This document shows, in pieces, positions 1 to 8,477 of a stretch of DNA of 64,000 nucleotides. The translations under genes and the position numbers were made by a program. This stretch comes from Pseudomonas farris (lineage in GTDB: Bacteria > Pseudomonadota > Gammaproteobacteria > Pseudomonadales > Pseudomonadaceae), in the NCBI RefSeq assembly GCF_019145235.1, contig NZ_JAHSTV010000004.1:62001-126000 (forward strand). The letters run 5' to 3'. Position 1 is the stretch's first letter. Each line of letters opens with the position of its first letter. The notes beneath the pieces were generated by a model. It was not told the origin of the DNA and ran no database searches. It saw nothing but the letters and a program-made list of their open reading frames with translations.

Positions 1-673
1 CGGCGAGCACCGCACGGTTCAGCGGCGTGAGAATGCTGCGGGTCAGCAGCCAGGCCAGCAGCACGGTCAGCAACGAAGCCATCACCGCCACCGTCACGAT
101 GCCGATAAAGGCTTCGCTGTAGTGCTCGCCCGCCTTGGCCGACGCGGCTTTGGCATCGGCGGCGTTGAGTGCCACCAGTTTGTTCAGTTGCTCGCCCATC
201 TGATCGGTGCCTTCCTTGATCCGCGTATTGATCAGGGCGCGCATCTCCTCCAGTTTGTTCTGCTGCGACAGGTCCAGCATCTGGCTCTGTGCTTGCAGGT
301 AATTGTCGAGGGTTGTCGCGAAGGTGTTGTACAGCGCGGCTTCTTCAGGGTTGGCCGGCAAGGCGGCATAACTGGCTTGGGCGCTGCGCGCCTTATCGAC
401 GAGCACGCCGATGCGGGTCTGAGCCTCCTGCAACGCCGCCGGATCACGGTTGACCAGCACCCGGAACGAGAGAATCCGCATCCGCAGGACGTTTTCCGTC
501 AAGTTGCCCAGAAACCCGATGCTAGGTAACTGCGTCCTTTCCATATCGACAGAGGCCTGGCGGATGATCGACATGCGGTTGACGGCAAACACACCCAGCA
601 CGATCACCAGCAAGGCAATGAAGGCGAAACCCAGGAAAGCTCGAGGCGCGATTTTCAGATTACGCAGTGACAT
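1..673 (-). CDS. Methyl-accepting chemotaxis protein, N-terminal part
   Basis: The reading frame starts at the ATG at 673 and runs off the left edge, so only about 224 N-terminal residues are visible. Residues 1-30 hold a basic start (MSLRNLKIAPRAFLGF) and a first membrane helix. A helical periplasmic region rich in Q, L and A follows, as in the four-helix-bundle ligand domain of Tar-like receptors. A second membrane segment (TVAVMASLLTVLLAWLL) comes near residue 200, leading into the expected HAMP domain. The signalling tip is outside the window. It would act in the inner membrane, passing ligand signals to CheA/CheW. The ligand cannot be read from the sequence. Confidence 0.85.
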   Translation of the reverse strand, partial: MSLRNLKIAPRAFLGFAFIALLVIVLGVFAVNRMSIIRQASVDMERTQLPSIGFLGNLTENVLRMRILSFRVLVNRDPAALQEAQTRIGVLVDKARSAQASYAALPANPEEAALYNTFATTLDNYLQAQSQMLDLSQQNKLEEMRALINTRIKEGTDQMGEQLNKLVALNAADAKAASAKAGEHYSEAFIGIVTVAVMASLLTVLLAWLLTRSILTPLNRAVLA

Positions 674-1019
674 AGGATGATCTCGGTAATTGAGGCGGCG
701 AGCATCCTTGCGGTGATCACTGTTCGGGCGGGCGATGGCGCGGGCACCTTGCAGTTTGGCGCCACTGTTGTAGTTGGTTTGTGTGCGCCTATACGTTGTA
801 TCGGCCGGGGTTGAGGTTTGTTGCAGGGGTTGGAGAAATATTTTTCGAGGGAGGCTGGAGTGTTTCAGTGGTGAAACACTCGTTAGCTTAAATGCAGAAC
901 CTGTGGGAGCGGGCTTGCTCGCGAAGGCGGCGGCACAGTCAACAATGATGTTGCCTGACACACCGCTTTCGCGAGCAAGCCCGCTCCCACATGGATTGCG
1001 TTTAACTGACGGGCATTGG
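674..1019. other. Intergenic spacer with one REP pair
   Basis: This 346-base spacer separates the chemoreceptor start from the end of the glycerate kinase gene. The only structure I recognise is the REP pair at 901-991. The first 220 bases presumably hold the chemoreceptor promoter, but no clear box is visible. Confidence 0.5.
901..991. repeat. REP doublet (REPIN)
   Basis: Two inverted copies of a roughly 25-bp REP sequence (TGTGGGAGCGGGCTTGCTCG and its complement) flank about 40 bases of spacer. The arrangement forms a long hairpin at the convergent side of the glycerate kinase gene. The same doublet recurs at least six more times in the window. Confidence 0.95.
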
Positions 1020-2162
1020 TCAGGTCTTGCGGGCCGCCACCCGCCACACCCGCGCGATATCACGGGCGCGTTCGCGCAGCAAGCGCGGCGCTTCGGCGCA
1101 GGCCTGCTCCAATGTCATCGGTCCGCTGGCCAAGGCAAAGGCCGCCTCGATGCCATGCTCGTACAACGCCTGGTACCCCTCGCCCAAGGTCCCGGCGATG
1201 ACGATGACCGGCACGCCGTGCTGGCGTGCAATGCGCGCCACGCCAAACGGAGTTTTGCCGCGCAACGTCTGGGCATCGAAACGACCTTCACCGGTGATCA
1301 CCAGGTCGGCGCCTTTGACCGCCTCGGCCAGCTCCACCAATTCGGCGACCACTTCCACCCCGGCCTGAAATTGCGCACCGAGAAACGCCTTGGCGGCAAA
1401 CCCCAAGCCGCCCGCCGCGCCGCTGCCCGGTTCGTCGCGCACGTCTTTGTCCAGCGCTTGCGCGCAGAGTTCGGCAAAGTGGCCAAGGGCGAGGTCCAGT
1501 TGCTCGACTTGCTCGGGCGACGCACCTTTCTGCGGGCCGAAAATCGCTGAGGCACCGTGAGGGCCGCACAGCGGGTTATTAACGTCGGCGGCGATGTCGA
1601 AGCGCACCTTGGCCAGGCGTGGATCGATCTCACTCAGATCGAGGCGGGCCAGTTGCGCCAGGGCCAGACCGCCCGGCACCAGAGTTTGGCCCTGAGCGTC
1701 CAGCAGCTTCACACCCAAAGCCTGCATCGCTCCGGCGCCGCCGTCGTTGGTGGCGCTGCCGCCAATCGCCAGTATCACCCGTCGCGCGCCGGCATCCAGT
1801 GCGGCTCGGATCAATTCACCGGTGCCGTAGGTGCTGCTGGTGCAGGCATCGCGCAGGTTTGGCGGAACCAGTTGCAAACCACTGGCCTCGGCCATTTCGA
1901 TGATCGCCGTGTGGCTCTGTGGCAACCAGCCCCAGGCGGCAACGACCGTGGCGCCCAGCGGCCCGCGAACATGGGTGCGGCGCAGTTCGCCGTCGCACGC
2001 GGCCAGAATCGACTCGACCGTGCCTTCTCCGCCGTCAGCCATCGGGCACTTGAGCAATTGTGCATCCGGCCAGACTTCCGCCAACCCCAGCGCAATGGCC
2101 TCGGCCACACCTTGGGCACTCAGACTGTCCTTGAACGAATCGGGGGCGATGACGATTTTCAT
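1020..2162 (-). CDS. Glycerate kinase (GlxK/GarK family)
   Basis: Predicted cytoplasmic enzyme phosphorylating D-glycerate with ATP (glycerate 2-kinase class) at the end of glucarate, galactarate or glyoxylate routes. The 380-residue product opens with the family signature MKIVIAPDSFKDSLSA, carries MADGGEGTVE near residue 40 and the glycine-rich ILAIGGSATNDGGAG in the middle. The start at 2162 is chosen because the family begins at this methionine; upstream in-frame residues do not look like the family. It lies on the same strand as the CdaR-type regulator, separated from it by a REP pair, and next to a divergent MFS permease, which suggests a sugar-diacid/glycerate utilisation locus. Confidence 0.93.
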   Translation of the reverse strand: MKIVIAPDSFKDSLSAQGVAEAIALGLAEVWPDAQLLKCPMADGGEGTVESILAACDGELRRTHVRGPLGATVVAAWGWLPQSHTAIIEMAEASGLQLVPPNLRDACTSSTYGTGELIRAALDAGARRVILAIGGSATNDGGAGAMQALGVKLLDAQGQTLVPGGLALAQLARLDLSEIDPRLAKVRFDIAADVNNPLCGPHGASAIFGPQKGASPEQVEQLDLALGHFAELCAQALDKDVRDEPGSGAAGGLGFAAKAFLGAQFQAGVEVVAELVELAEAVKGADLVITGEGRFDAQTLRGKTPFGVARIARQHGVPVIVIAGTLGEGYQALYEHGIEAAFALASGPMTLEQACAEAPRLLRERARDIARVWRVAARKT

Positions 2163-2314
2163 GCGAATTCTCCAGTTCCAATGCGTCCATGCTGCCAGCC
2201 GCCATGAACAATAACGCCGGTCCGCTGCACAAGCGCCCAAGAGGATTATTGTTCATTTCCACAAAACCCGGCGGGAGCAGCGTCGTTCACAAATCTGTGC
2301 CCCACCATAAATCA

Positions 2315-2406
2315 CTGTGGGAGCGGGCTTGCTCGCGAAAGCGGTGGGTCAGGCAACATCAATGTTTACTGTGCCGCCGTCTTCGCGAGCAAGCCCGCTC
2401 CCACAG
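2315..2406. repeat. REP doublet (REPIN)
   Basis: An inverted pair of the same REP unit as at 901-991, lying between cdaR and the glycerate kinase gene. As an intra-operonic hairpin it could affect the relative mRNA level of the two genes; that is inference. Confidence 0.95.
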
Positions 2407-2419
2407 TGATTTGTGTGAT

Positions 2420-3541
2420 TCACGGGTTGGCGTCTGTCTGGGGGAGGAGCTGGACGCCGAGGTAGAGTGCGAGCATCCCATCCAGCTTTAGCGGATCGAC
2501 GCCGCTGAGTTCGGCGATCCGCTCCATGCGATAGCGCAAACTGTTGCGATGGATACCCAAGGCATCGGCGCAGGCCTGGCTCTGGCCGTCGTGTTCGCAC
2601 CAACTGCGCAAGGTCGCCAGCAGCTGGCCGTTGCCATCCTTGGCGATGACTTTGCGCAGCGGCCGCAGCAGTTCATCCAGCGCATCGTCATTGCGGTGCC
2701 GCCAGAGCATCACCGGTAGCCGATAGCGGTTCAGCGTCAGCAAACGTGAATGCGGCAACACATCGCGTCCATAGGCCAGCAGGTCACCGACCCGACGATA
2801 GCAGCGGCGCAACCCCGACAACCCATCGGCCTGCCCGCCCACGGCAATGCGCAAAATATTCCAGCCCAGGCCATCGAGCTTCTCCAGCAGCCGCTCGTTC
2901 TCGATCGCAGGCGTCGCCGGTCGGCACCACAGCAACGAGGAGTTTGCCGAGCTCACGCACCAACTGTCCGGGTAGCGCGACATCAACCAGGCACTGAGTG
3001 CTTCGACGGTCTGGCCCGGGCCATGCTCCATGCCCAACTCGAACAGGTACGGCACTCGCGTCAACTGCGGTTTAAGCCCCAGTTGCTGCGCTTCATCCAG
3101 CAACCGCGGCGAATCCCCCGCCTCGCTGAGCAGCAGCGCCAACAGATCATCGCAACGCTGGCGCCGCCATTGCTGCTCGGCCTGCTGATTGCGCTGACCC
3201 ACCAACATCTCGGCGGTCATGCGCACCAGTTCGGCGTAGGTGCGCAATTGTTCAGGCTCGCCGGTGATGCCCAGCACCCCAATCAAACGCTGATCGAGCA
3301 ACAGCGGCAGGTTGATCCCCGGTTGCACACCTTTGAGATGAATCGCGGTCTGCGCGTCGATCTCCACCACGCGCCCGTTGGCCAACACCAATTGCGCGCC
3401 TTCGTGGCGGGTGTTGATGCGCTCCGGTTCGCCGCTGCCGAGAATCAGCCCCTGACTGTCCATGACATTGACGTTGTACGGCAGGATGGCCATCGCCCGG
3501 TCGACGATGTCCTGGGCCAGGTCGTGATCGAGTTCGAACAT
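2420..3541 (-). CDS. cdaR: CdaR-family sugar diacid regulator
   Basis: Predicted transcription activator that senses sugar diacids (glucarate, galactarate) or glycerate. The 373 residues begin with the diacid-recognition domain (MFELDHDLAQDIVDRAMAIL, then LPYNVNVMDSQGLILGSG), typical of CdaR/SdaR. They end with the PucR-type helix-turn-helix (ADALGIHRNSLRYRMERI around 335-352). It is divergent from the MFS permease gene at 3711, so the 169-base gap probably holds the operator for both, and it lies upstream of the glycerate kinase gene on the same strand. E. coli CdaR controls the gar and gud genes, which matches this context. The precise ligand is inferred. Confidence 0.9.
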   Translation of the reverse strand: MFELDHDLAQDIVDRAMAILPYNVNVMDSQGLILGSGEPERINTRHEGAQLVLANGRVVEIDAQTAIHLKGVQPGINLPLLLDQRLIGVLGITGEPEQLRTYAELVRMTAEMLVGQRNQQAEQQWRRQRCDDLLALLLSEAGDSPRLLDEAQQLGLKPQLTRVPYLFELGMEHGPGQTVEALSAWLMSRYPDSWCVSSANSSLLWCRPATPAIENERLLEKLDGLGWNILRIAVGGQADGLSGLRRCYRRVGDLLAYGRDVLPHSRLLTLNRYRLPVMLWRHRNDDALDELLRPLRKVIAKDGNGQLLATLRSWCEHDGQSQACADALGIHRNSLRYRMERIAELSGVDPLKLDGMLALYLGVQLLPQTDANP

Positions 3542-3710
3542 AGCGCGATTCCTTGAAAACGTGATGGAACGGGTTGTTCACCCGCACAGGCCTTGGTCGC
3601 AAACCCTGTGCTCAGGCACAAAGACAACCACCCAAGGGGTGGCCGAGACTCACTGGGCGATCAACGTTACCCTTGCGTCGCAAAAAATCATAATAAAGAG
3701 AGAGCCCGCC

Positions 3711-5021
3711 ATGTCACAGAGCGCCGCAGCTACCCTGGCCACCGCTGACGACAAAAACGCCGTCTACAAACGCATTACCCTGCGTTTGATCCCCTTCATC
3801 TTCATCTGCTACCTGTTCAATTACCTCGACCGGGTGAACGTCGGGTTCGCCAAACTGCAGATGCTCGACGCACTGAAATTCAGCGAAACCGTGTACGGCC
3901 TCGGCGCCGGGATCTTCTTCATCGGCTACGTACTCTGCGGTGTGCCAAGCAACCTGGCCCTGACCAAATTCGGCCCGCGACGCTGGATCGCGCTGATGAT
4001 GATCACTTGGGGCACGCTGTCGACTTGCCTGTTGTTCGTCACCACTCCGACCGAGTTCTACACCCTGCGCCTGTTTACCGGTGCGGCCGAAGCCGGGTTC
4101 TTTCCGGGCGTGGTGCTTTACCTCTCGCAGTGGTTCCCGACGTTCCGCCGTGGCCGCATCATGGCATTGTTCATGTCGGCGATCCCGGTATCCGGTTTGC
4201 TCGGCAGCCCGTTTTCCGGCTGGATTCTCAACCACTTCGGCGCGGGCCAGGCCGGTTTGGCCGGCTGGCAGTGGATGTTCCTGCTGCAAGGTATTCCGAC
4301 CGTTATCCTCGGCGCCCTCGCCTACTTCCTGCTCAGCGACAGTTACGCCAACGCCAAATGGCTGACCCCTTACGAGCGGTCGGTACTAGAGGCCGATCAC
4401 GCTGAAGACCTGGCCAGCAAACCGAAAACCGCTACTGATTCGCTGTTGGCGGTGTTCAAGAACCCGGCGATCTGGGCCTTCGGCCTGATTTATTTCTGCA
4501 TCCAGAGCGGTGTCTACGCGATCAACTTCTGGCTGCCATCGATCATCAAGAACCTTGGTTTCAGCGATAACCTGGTGATTGGTTGGCTCAGTGCGATTCC
4601 GTACCTGCTGGCGGCGGTGTTCATGTTGATGGTCGGTCGTTCGGCGGACTTGCGCAAAGAACGCCGCTGGCACTTGGTGGTGCCGATGCTGATGGGCGCG
4701 GTGGGTCTGTTGATCGCGGTGAACTTCGCCGCCAACCCGGCCATCGCCATCCTCGGCCTGACCATCGCCACCATGGGCGCCCTCACCGGCCTGCCGATGT
4801 TCTGGCCGGTGCCGACCGCAATGCTGAGCGCGGGTGCGGCTGCCGGTGGGTTGGCGTTGATCAACTCCATGGGGCAGATGGCGGGTTTTCTTAGCCCGTA
4901 CCTGGTGGGTTGGGTCAAGGACAGCACCGGGTCGACCGATGCGGCGCTGTATCTGCTGGCGAGTGTGATTGTTTGTGGGAGTTTGCTGGCGTTGCGCATG
5001 ACGCGGACGTTGCGGGTTTAA
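3711..5021 (+). CDS. MFS transporter, anion:cation symporter family (glucarate/glycerate-type permease)
   Basis: A 436-residue, 12-helix inner-membrane permease. It shows the ACS-family features ICYLFNYLDRVNVGFAKL in the first helix region and a second-helix motif around GFFPGVVLYLSQWFP. The family takes up organic anions with protons; GudP and GarP of E. coli import glucarate and galactarate. The start at 3711 has an AAAGAGAGAG ribosome site just upstream. The gene is divergent from cdaR and shares its regulatory gap. Together with the glycerate kinase this suggests import and degradation of a sugar diacid or glycerate. No dehydratase or aldolase lies in the visible cluster. Confidence 0.9.
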   Translation: MSQSAAATLATADDKNAVYKRITLRLIPFIFICYLFNYLDRVNVGFAKLQMLDALKFSETVYGLGAGIFFIGYVLCGVPSNLALTKFGPRRWIALMMITWGTLSTCLLFVTTPTEFYTLRLFTGAAEAGFFPGVVLYLSQWFPTFRRGRIMALFMSAIPVSGLLGSPFSGWILNHFGAGQAGLAGWQWMFLLQGIPTVILGALAYFLLSDSYANAKWLTPYERSVLEADHAEDLASKPKTATDSLLAVFKNPAIWAFGLIYFCIQSGVYAINFWLPSIIKNLGFSDNLVIGWLSAIPYLLAAVFMLMVGRSADLRKERRWHLVVPMLMGAVGLLIAVNFAANPAIAILGLTIATMGALTGLPMFWPVPTAMLSAGAAAGGLALINSMGQMAGFLSPYLVGWVKDSTGSTDAALYLLASVIVCGSLLALRMTRTLRV

Positions 5022-5036
5022 GGTTCTGCGAAAACA

Positions 5037-5060
5037 AAAACGGCCCGAAAGGGCCGTTTC
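5037..5060 (+). terminator. Rho-independent terminator after the MFS gene
   Basis: AACGGCCC-GAAA-GGGCCGTTT forms a strong GC stem with a GAAA loop, directly after the permease stop codon. Confidence 0.9.
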
Positions 5061-5085
5061 TCATTTCATGAGCGCACAGATGCTG

Positions 5086-5220
5086 TTGTGGCGAGGGGGC
5101 TTGCCCCCGTTCGGCTGCGAAGCAGTCGTAAAACCAGCGAATGCGGTTTATCTGATGCACCCGGGTTGAATGGTTTTGGGGTCGCTGCGCAACCCAACGG
5201 GGGCAAGCCCCCTCGCCACA
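5086..5220. repeat. Second-type inverted repeat (GAGGGGGCTTGCCCCC)
   Basis: TGTGGCGAGGGGGCTTGCCC at the left end is repeated in inverse orientation at the right end (GGGCAAGCCCCCTCGCCACA). The unit differs from the main REP sequence and is another intergenic repeat I know from fluorescent pseudomonads. It lies between two convergent genes. Confidence 0.85.
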
Positions 5221-5246
5221 GTCAAGCTCCGAACCACAGATGTGTA

Positions 5247-5600
5247 CTAGCCCTGCGGATCGAGATTATCCAGCACTCGATTGACCGCCAGTTCACCGTT
5301 CATCACGACCTGTTGAATCCCAAGCATCGTGCTGCGATAGGGTTCGCCCACCAATGTGGCGAAATCACTGAGCATCACGCTCGCCGATTTCATGGATTCG
5401 CAGGCGTGGGCCAGCAGGCTTTCCGAATCGACATCGGGCGCAACGATGAACATCTTGCTGGGTTTTCGGGCAGGTTCTTTGGGTGGCTTGAGGTAATGAT
5501 CGAGGGCCCGGTCGGCGGCTTCGTGGAGTTTTTTCGAATCGAGGGATTCGTAGGGGGATGTCGGATCTGATTCCGGCGGGTTGGGTGTTGGTTTGAACAT
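5247..5600 (-). CDS. DUF6124 family protein
   Basis: A 117-residue protein starting MFKPTPNPPESDPTSPYESL, followed by a short helical region (KKLHEAADRALDHYL). A second helical part (LLAHACESMKSASVMLSDF) is rich in small residues. The look is that of the DUF6124 family of fluorescent pseudomonads, whose function is unknown; there is no signal peptide or membrane helix. The start has a good ribosome site (CTGGAG about 8 bases upstream). It is preceded by a long structured leader described separately. Confidence 0.75.
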   Translation of the reverse strand: MFKPTPNPPESDPTSPYESLDSKKLHEAADRALDHYLKPPKEPARKPSKMFIVAPDVDSESLLAHACESMKSASVMLSDFATLVGEPYRSTMLGIQQVVMNGELAVNRVLDNLDPQG

Positions 5601-5810
5601 AGAAGAAGCTCCAGGTAAGACATTAAGGAGCCATCACCCTCGCTACCAAACGAAGGGTGGCGGCCATACGCAGGTTGGTAGACCGGTTACCTGGTGCAAA
5701 AACCCGGCGCATCCGAGGACGCCCTACGCATGACCGCCATAAAACAGAAGACGAAAAAAATCTCTGCATTACGTTGCGTTATGCGACAGGTAACCGGGCT
5801 ACCAAACCCG
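5601..5810 (-). promoter_or_regulatory. Structured 5' leader of the DUF6124 gene, possible attenuator
   Basis: Read on the minus strand toward the gene, a segment (5807-5787: GTTTGGTAGCCCGGTTACCTG in outline) is followed about 100 bases later by its near-perfect complement (5693-5674, CAGGTAACCGGTCTACCAAC). Just before the ribosome site a second copy of the first ten bases (GTTTGGTAGC, 5651-5642) appears. This copy could compete for pairing with the middle segment, so two alternative folds are possible. A GC-rich hairpin (GGCGTCCTCGGATGCGCC) lies in the loop. No regulator or ligand is known to me; the switching idea is inference. Confidence 0.5.
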
Positions 5811-6145
5811 ATCGCTGTTATTCAGCGACAGGGAAACGATATAGCTCCGGCTCAAGGCGCACTAGCCGGCGGATTCTGGCGTAGTCGTAGGCAACGGCGC
5901 AAGGATGTGTAGCCTCCGAGAGTATCCATCGACGTCATTTAAACATTGCTGTTTATTGCCACCGACTCAATGTGGGAGCGGGCTTGCTCGCGAAAGCGGT
6001 GTGTCAGGCAAAATCAATGTCGACTGACACGCCCTCTTCGCGAGCAAGCCCGCTCCCACAGGGGGACTGAGTCAATATTCCGATTGCTCCCAGTCAGGGT
6101 TCTGGTATTTGATTAGGGCTTTCTGATCGGTAAAAGGATTTCGTC
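5811..6145. other. Intergenic region with a REP doublet at 5971-6060
   Basis: This stretch lies between the DUF6124 leader and the divergent aldo/keto reductase gene. It must contain the promoters of both. The only clear structure is the REP pair at 5971-6060. Confidence 0.5.
5971..6060. repeat. REP doublet (REPIN)
   Basis: Inverted pair of the standard REP unit with a spacer of about 40 bases. Confidence 0.95.
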
Positions 6146-7159
6146 ATGAGCTATCGCACGCTGGGTCATTCGGGTTTACAGGTATCGACCCTTACATTGG
6201 GCACCATGATGTTCGGCGAACAGACCAGCACCGAAGATTCCTTGCGAATCATCGACAAGGCCTGGGACCAGGGCATCAATTTCATCGACACCGCGGACGT
6301 GTACACCAACGGCCGCTCCGAAGAGATCGTCGGCGAAGCGATTGCCGGCAACCGCCACGAATGGGTGCTCGCCACCAAAGTCGGTTACGGCCCGGTGGAC
6401 GGTGTGCCGAACCGCACCGGCCTGAGCCGCAAGCATCTGTTCAACGGCATCGACGCCAGCCTGACGCGGTTGGGCACCGATTATCTGGACATCTATTACC
6501 TGCACCGCGAAGACCACGACACGCCGCTGGAAGTCACGGTGTCGGCTATTGGCGATTTGATCCGCCGGGGCAAGATCCGCTACTGGGGCCTGTCGAACTA
6601 CCGTGGCTGGCGCATCGCTGAAGTGATTCGTGTGGCCGACAAACTTGGTGTCGACAGACCGGTTATCAGCCAGCCGCTGTACAACATCGTCAACCGTCAG
6701 GCGGAAACCGAGCAGATCACCGCCGCGCAAAACTATGGCCTCGGTGTGGTGCCTTACAGCCCGCTGGCTCGCGGTGTGCTCAGCGGCAAGTACGCGCCCG
6801 ACGTGACGCCAGACGCCAACAGCCGCGCGGGGCGTCAGGACAAACGCATCCTGGAAACCGAATGGCGGGTTGAGTCGCTGCGCATTGCCCAGCAGATCCA
6901 GGAATACACTCAGGGCCGTGGCGTGGGCATCGTCGAGTTCGCGATTGCCTGGGTGCTGAACAATGGCGCGGTGACTTCGGCCATCGCCGGGCCTCGGACT
7001 GAGGAACAGTGGGATGCGTACACCAAGGCGCAGGCGGTGAAGATCACGGCGGAAGATGAAGCGTTTATCGATTCGCTGGTGACACCGGGGCATGCATCGA
7101 CGCCAGGGTTCAATGACGTGAGCCACTTTGTGTCGGGGCGTAAACCGCGCACGGCTTGA
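6146..7159 (+). CDS. Aldo/keto reductase
   Basis: A 337-residue NAD(P)H-dependent oxidoreductase of the AKR fold, soluble in the cytoplasm. The catalytic tetrad is visible: Asp and Tyr in NFIDTADVYTNGRSEE, Lys in VLATKVGYG, and His in YYLHREDHD. The C-terminal cofactor loop is in SAIAGPRTEEQWD. It resembles the YhdN/Gsp69 (AKR11/12-like) group; the substrate is not predictable. The start at 6146 has AAAAGGA as ribosome site. It stands alone between REP clusters. Confidence 0.9.
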   Translation: MSYRTLGHSGLQVSTLTLGTMMFGEQTSTEDSLRIIDKAWDQGINFIDTADVYTNGRSEEIVGEAIAGNRHEWVLATKVGYGPVDGVPNRTGLSRKHLFNGIDASLTRLGTDYLDIYYLHREDHDTPLEVTVSAIGDLIRRGKIRYWGLSNYRGWRIAEVIRVADKLGVDRPVISQPLYNIVNRQAETEQITAAQNYGLGVVPYSPLARGVLSGKYAPDVTPDANSRAGRQDKRILETEWRVESLRIAQQIQEYTQGRGVGIVEFAIAWVLNNGAVTSAIAGPRTEEQWDAYTKAQAVKITAEDEAFIDSLVTPGHASTPGFNDVSHFVSGRKPRTA

Positions 7160-7509
7160 GATTAATCGCGAGCAGGCTCGCTCCCACAGGGTTCTGTGTC
7201 GACCGCAAATAATGTGTACGGCATCGATCAAAATGTGGGAGCGGGCTTGCTCGCGAAGACGGTTTCACATTCAACATTGATATTGGCTGGTAGACAGCTT
7301 TCGCGAGCAAGCCCGCTCCCACAGGGATTTTGTGTGGACCGCAAACATTGAGTACAACACCGGCCAACTGTGGGAGCGAGCCTGCTCGCGATGGCGGTTT
7401 TGCATCCACCATTTGCCTGTGCTTCTGCCACACTCGTTGGGTGTTGATCGTTCGGACAATATTCGCTTCGAAAACCACGTATCCTCTGCGCCCGCTTCAC
7501 GCTCAATCA
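7160..7509. repeat. Cluster of REP units (one doublet and two singlets)
   Basis: The 350-base spacer between the aldo/keto reductase and rarD genes holds a single REP at 7166-7189, a complete inverted doublet at 7234-7323 and another single unit at 7368-7394. The singlets carry a one-base variant (GCGAGCAGGCTCGC / GAGCGAGCCTGCTCGC) of the doublet sequence, so two REP subtypes are mixed. A fixed tag (TTNTGTGTNGACCGCAAA) recurs beside the units. The rest probably holds the rarD promoter. Confidence 0.85.
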
Positions 7510-8415
7510 ATGTCACGCGAGGGCAGTTTGTCTAAAGGTATCGCTTTATCGGTTTCGGCCTCGGTGCTGTTTGCCGTCATGTATTACTACACTTCGTTGC
7601 TCTCACCTTTGAGCGGCGTGGAGATCTTCGGTTGGCGGATGCTGCTGACCGCGCCGTGCATGACTGTGTTCATGGTGGTGTCCGGTGAATGGAAACGCGT
7701 GGTCGAGATTGTTCGGCGGCTGGCTGGCAAGCCGAAGCTGATTGTCGGCCTGATTGGATCTGCAGTGCTGCTGGGCCTGCAACTCTGGTTGTTCATGTGG
7801 GCACCGCTCAACGGTTATAGCCTCGACGTATCGCTGGGGTATTTCCTGTTGCCGCTGTCCATGGTCCTGACCGGACGAATCGCCTATGGCGAGCGTCTTT
7901 CCTATCTGCAGAAAATAGCCGTGTTCTTCGCCAGCCTCGGCGTGCTCAACGAGCTGTATCAGGTCGGCGGTTTTTCCTGGGCGACCTTGCTGGTGGTGGT
8001 CGGCTATCCGATCTATTTCATCCTGCGCAAACGCCTGGCCACGGACAACCTTGGCGGGCTCTGGCTGGACATGGCGTTGATGCTGCCGGTGGCGTTCTGG
8101 TTCGTGCAGGGTGGTGAACAAGGCTTTGGCGTCTTCGACCAGTATCCGTGGCTGTCGCTGCTGATTCCGCTGCTTGGCGTGATCAGCGCTTCGGCGCTGG
8201 TGGTCTACATCATTGCCAGTCGGCTGCTGCCGTTCAGCCTGTTCGGGTTGTTGAGTTACGTTGAGCCGGTGCTGTTGCTCGGCGTTGCCTTGCTGCTGGG
8301 GGAAAGTATCAAGGCCGGCGAATGGCTGACTTATATTCCGATCTGGTTGGCGGTGTTGGTGTTGGTGTTTGAAGGGTTCAAGCATCTGGTGCGGCAACGA
8401 CGCCGGCCGATGTAA
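7510..8415 (+). CDS. rarD: RarD family DMT transporter
   Basis: A 301-residue membrane protein with about ten helices, family RarD (chloramphenicol-sensitive protein) of the drug/metabolite transporter superfamily. It begins MSREGSLSKGIALSVSASVL and carries the typical PLSGVEIFGWRMLL after the first helix. The start at 7510 is preferred because the family begins close to this methionine; more upstream in-frame residues come from REP sequence. The physiological substrate of RarD is unknown. Confidence 0.9.
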   Translation: MSREGSLSKGIALSVSASVLFAVMYYYTSLLSPLSGVEIFGWRMLLTAPCMTVFMVVSGEWKRVVEIVRRLAGKPKLIVGLIGSAVLLGLQLWLFMWAPLNGYSLDVSLGYFLLPLSMVLTGRIAYGERLSYLQKIAVFFASLGVLNELYQVGGFSWATLLVVVGYPIYFILRKRLATDNLGGLWLDMALMLPVAFWFVQGGEQGFGVFDQYPWLSLLIPLLGVISASALVVYIIASRLLPFSLFGLLSYVEPVLLLGVALLLGESIKAGEWLTYIPIWLAVLVLVFEGFKHLVRQRRRPM

Positions 8416-8429
8416 TTGTCCAAAAAAAA

Positions 8430-8460
8430 GCCCGGCCAGCATTACTGCTGACCGGGCTTT
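8430..8460. terminator. Bidirectional terminator between rarD and hpd
   Basis: AAAGCCCGGCCAGC-ATTACT-GCTGACCGGGCTTT is a long stem flanked by A and T runs, so it can serve both convergent genes. Confidence 0.9.
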
Positions 8461-8477
8461 CTTACATCTGAAACGGC

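Noticed and set aside
774..1550. 258-codon open frame across a REP pair into the glycerate kinase gene
   Set aside because: It reads through REP sequence and then lies antisense to a well-supported gene.
2163..2240. Longer glycerate kinase start at 2240
   Set aside because: The extra 26 residues do not resemble the family, which begins at MKIVIAPDSF.
5657..5912. Two short plus-strand open frames in the DUF6124 leader
   Set aside because: They follow the inverted repeats and have no ribosome site; the structured leader on the other strand explains the sequence better.
7160..7400. Regularly repeated units suggesting a CRISPR array
   Set aside because: The repeats are inverted REP units with irregular spacing and conserved spacer parts; no CRISPR leader or cas genes.
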